The position numbers were made by a program, and so were the translations under genes. Under the pieces are notes generated by a model. That model worked only from the letters and a program-made list of their open reading frames with translations. It did no database searches and was not told the DNA's origin. 64,000 nt of DNA from Zygaena filipendulae (Eukaryota; Arthropoda; Insecta; Lepidoptera; Zygaenidae), in contig OU015653.1 of assembly GCA_907165275.2 (NCBI GenBank), positions 8,028,001-8,092,000 of the forward strand, written 5' to 3'. This document shows positions 61,242-64,000 of the stretch, in pieces (position 1 is the first letter of the stretch; the number at the start of each line of letters is the position of its first letter).

Positions 61242-64000
61242 ATTAGCTAGTGAACTAAGGGCACTCTTTGAGTCTGAGAAAATAATAAAATTTGTACTAT
61301 TTACACTTTCAAAATATATAAGAGCCCTCAGAATGGCAAAACACTCAGCAGTAAAAATGCTACATTGATCCTGAATTTTAAAGCATTTTGATAATTTTAA
61401 TTGTGGATCATAAAAAGCAGAGGTTACTCCATTTTCTGATTTTGAGCCATCAGTGTACAATCTGTAAGAGTTACTACTATCTGCAATGTAGCTTAAAAGT
61501 TCTGCTTGACTAAAAATACATTGGAAATTAATTTTTGTTACTAATGAGTCATAGTTTGTCTTATATATAGGCCAAGGATAACTTATTTTAACATGACTGC
61601 TTAAACTTTTTATATGTAAGATTATACGTTGAAGTGGTGGGAGTGTTTCTGACAGAATATCTTTATAGTTAATATAATTGGCATTTTGGACTGAATTAGT
61701 CATAAATTGATTGGGCATGATTGAATCCATAGTGCATTTATTGTTTGATGATAGGATTTTCAAGCAGAACTTTTCTGCTATCTGCAGGCGTCTTAATGAT
61801 AGTGGAGGAATACATGCTTCGGCTTCCATAGCATTGATGGGGGTCGAACACATGGCACCAGTTATTATTCTCAGAGCTTTATTTTGGATTAAGTCTAATT
61901 TTCGGAGAACAGATACATTAGAATTCATATAAGCTAAGGAACTGTAGTCAAAATGACTACGTACTATACTTTTGTATAACATTGAAAGTATGTTTGGGTC
62001 TGCACCCCAATGCACACCTGTTAGAGATCTTAATATATTTAAACCTTTACTGGCATTGTTGATAATGTAATCTATGTGCTGTTGAAAATTAAGTTTTTTA
62101 TCTAAGATGACTCCTAAGAACTTTTTTTCATTTAATATTGTTAGGGGAGCATTATCATAGATAATATCATTATTTAGTATATTATTATCTATAATTCTTT
62201 TTGAGAAAATCATGCTTGCACTTTTATGTGGACTAATGCTCAGTTGTAATTTGTTAGAGTAATATACTTGTACTTGTTCTAAAGCAGAATTTAAAGAATT
62301 TACAGCTAGATCTAGGTTCTTATTCACAGTATATACAATTAAGTCATCAGCAAACTGTAGATATTTTACATTAATTTTGTCCAAGTAAGTATTTAGTTGA
62401 CAAGTGTAAAGATTGTACAATAATGGAGATATAGTGGCTCCCTGCATTGTGCCCTTATATACTGCTCTAGGGCCATGAAGCAAATTATTATACTTTACAT
62501 ACATAATACGATCATACAAGAAATTAAATATCCATTTGCACGTGTGACCTGGGATACCCAGCTCACTCAAAATCTGAACCAGTACAGCAGGGTTTACATT
62601 ATCAAATGCCCCTTGGACATCCAAAAAAGCACAAACTGTATAAGAATGACTGAGAAAAGAAGTTTTAATATCTACAATGAGAGAAGCGAAGCTTTCTGCT
62701 GCGCTTCTGCCCTTTCGGAAACCAAATTGTTCTACTGGTAAGATATGGTTTGACTCCACATAATAATCTAGTCTAAACTTAAGCATGCATTCAAAAATTT
62801 TGCCAATACAGGATGATAGAGAGATAGGTCTATAGGAATTGTGATCATTGTCTAGTTTACCTGGTTTTAATATTGGTATAACACATTGAGTTTTCCAAGA
62901 GGAAGGGATTGCAAGAGTACTCCAAAGCAAGTTATATATTTGCAATAAAATTTCAAGAACTTCGGGTGGTAAGTTTTTTAATAGACTATAAGGAATTTCA
63001 TCTAGGCCAGGAGTAGTATCTTTTCTAGATGTCATTGTAACTGTGAGCTCATCCATAGTGAATGGATTTGTTATAAATGTAGCATTGGTACTGCCATTTT
63101 TACAGAAGAAGGTTTCTAAAGAATCCATATTAACATATTTTTCAGGTGTGGAAGCAGGTGCATATTTATCTAAAAAGGAGGGGATCCATTCATCATTCTT
63201 GGAGATTTTAGTGGTATGTACATTTTTAAACTTTCTTATATAATTCCAGATAGTACTAACTGGGGTATATCTGTTAAAAGATTCACACAGTGATTTCCAG
63301 CCATCTTTTTTCTTATTACTTATGGTTCTTTTTTTAAGTGCATCAATTTTTTAATACTCAATATAATTTTCTAATGAGGGCTGGGTTCTATATAAATTAA
63401 GAGCTTGTTTACTATTTTTAACAGCTTGTAGGCATTCATCATCCCACCATGGCACAGGTTTTCTCGAAATTTTATTAGATGTGATTTTAAATTTAGGGAT
63501 ACATTGGTTTCTGGCTTGGCATAACAATTCATAAAAGGCGTTATATGTTTCTAATGGATTTTCTATATCCACATTAAAATTTTTAAATGTTTCTTTTGTT
63601 ACAGTGTGAAATCTACGCCAGTCAGCTCTCTTGTAAACAAACTTCTCAAAATCAAGGCCGGTTTGGTATCTTTGAACTGAAATTTGGATTTCTGTTATGG
63701 TGGGATAATGATAGCTGCCCATGGGGTCGTCATGAACAAACCACGAGCATAATGGTGCTATTGCAGGGCTAATGCAAGTTATGTCTATTGCAGACTGATT
63801 ATGATAGGCAGATCCTACTGTAGTTGGTTCACCAGTGTTTAAAATACATAAATCTACTTCTTCAAGGAGGTCGTACAGTTGAGTGCCTCTGGACATAGTG
63901 GTCAGACATCCAAATGCAACATGATGTGCATTCAAATCTCCACTTAACATTATTGGTTTAGGTAGGTCATCAATGATATTTTTTAAGTTATTTTTACTGA
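61242..64000 (-). pseudogene. LINE ORF2 N-terminal part: endonuclease, RT, RNase H start
   Basis: Coding strand runs from beyond 64000 down to the LTR-3 junction. The AP-endonuclease has LSGDLNAHHVAFG, LNTGEPTTVGSAYHNQSAID and PVPWWDDEC. RT has LLKNLPPEVLEILLQIYN, YRPISLSSCIGKIFE, LDVQGAFDNVNP and the catalytic FADDLIVY (about 62340). RNase H starts at LYTDGSKSENGV (about 61470) with catalytic D and FSDSKSAL at 61270. One in-frame TAA (63351-63353) separates endonuclease and RT; the frame is otherwise continuous by eye. The element would copy its own RNA at a nicked target. This copy is inactivated by the stop and by LTR-3. Confidence 0.88.

Larger units (their letters stand above)
49068..64000 (-). 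mobile_element. RNase H-bearing LINE, split by LTR-3
   Basis: A minus-strand LINE whose 3' end is the T-rich tract at 49068-49092 (poly-A on the coding strand) and whose 5' part runs off the window at 64000. ORF2 order: endonuclease, RT, RNase H, C-terminal zinc-knuckle-like domain. The 11.4-kb LTR-3 lies within RNase H (insertion duplicate ATTA at 49840-49843 and 61242-61245). The RNase H domain points to the I/LOA-like groups rather than CR1 or RTE. Confidence 0.85.

Overview
This is a eukaryotic nuclear window, almost certainly from a moth or butterfly (Lepidoptera). Three spliced genes with GT-AG introns sit in AT-rich DNA. The DNA is full of GTAGGTA/TACCTAC motifs and Helitron-like repeats with the 3' end CCGCGGGTGAAACCGCGGGGCACAGCTAGT-type hairpin (given here only as a description) that is familiar from lepidopteran genomes. 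I see no prokaryotic signal, rRNA, CRISPR array or convincing tRNA gene.

Host genes: (1) 5624-2903, minus strand, seven exons, about 322 aa, best matched to the PPP1R36 family of protein phosphatase 1 regulators (moderate confidence). (2) ALG8, the ER dolichol-linked oligosaccharide glucosyltransferase, 34592-23263, minus strand, eight exons, 521 aa. (3) APC4/ANAPC4, an anaphase-promoting complex subunit, 41452-48096, plus strand, seven coding exons, 790 aa. I assembled all three by following reading phase across introns. There are also two THAP-domain exon fragments (40480-41085 and 48928-49005) and one weak candidate exon (1969-2085).

Mobile DNA makes up most of the window. Three LTR retrotransposons of the Ty3/gypsy type are delimited to the base by paired LTRs and 4-bp target duplications. 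LTR-1 (15671-21497) has identical 160-bp LTRs and intact gag and pol, with an unusual 20-residue tandem duplication inside reverse transcriptase. LTR-2 (27643-31490) lies in ALG8 intron 4 and has lost protease, RT and RNase H, joining gag in frame to integrase. LTR-3 (49844-61241) is an env-bearing errantivirus-like element with a TTTAAAC slippery site at its gag/pol junction.

The right end is a three-layer nest. A minus-strand RNase H-bearing LINE (49068 to beyond 64000) is split by LTR-3 inside its RNase H domain. LTR-3 env is in turn split by a Tc1/mariner-type element (55982-58417, transposase spacing D-41-D by my count). Both insertions have clean target duplications and the host frames match on both sides.

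Elsewhere there are truncated LINEs (7025-8472, 10795-11442, 12205-12325, 38928-39939, 43950-44480). There are also several MITE-like inverted-repeat elements (6727-8663, 9817-10394, 22244-22399, 26003-26365, 34089-34248, 43524-43925, 48141-48627), five copies of a GACGTCAC-centred family, and a near-perfect 58-bp-arm hairpin (13167-13295). Boundaries of degenerate repeats are approximate.
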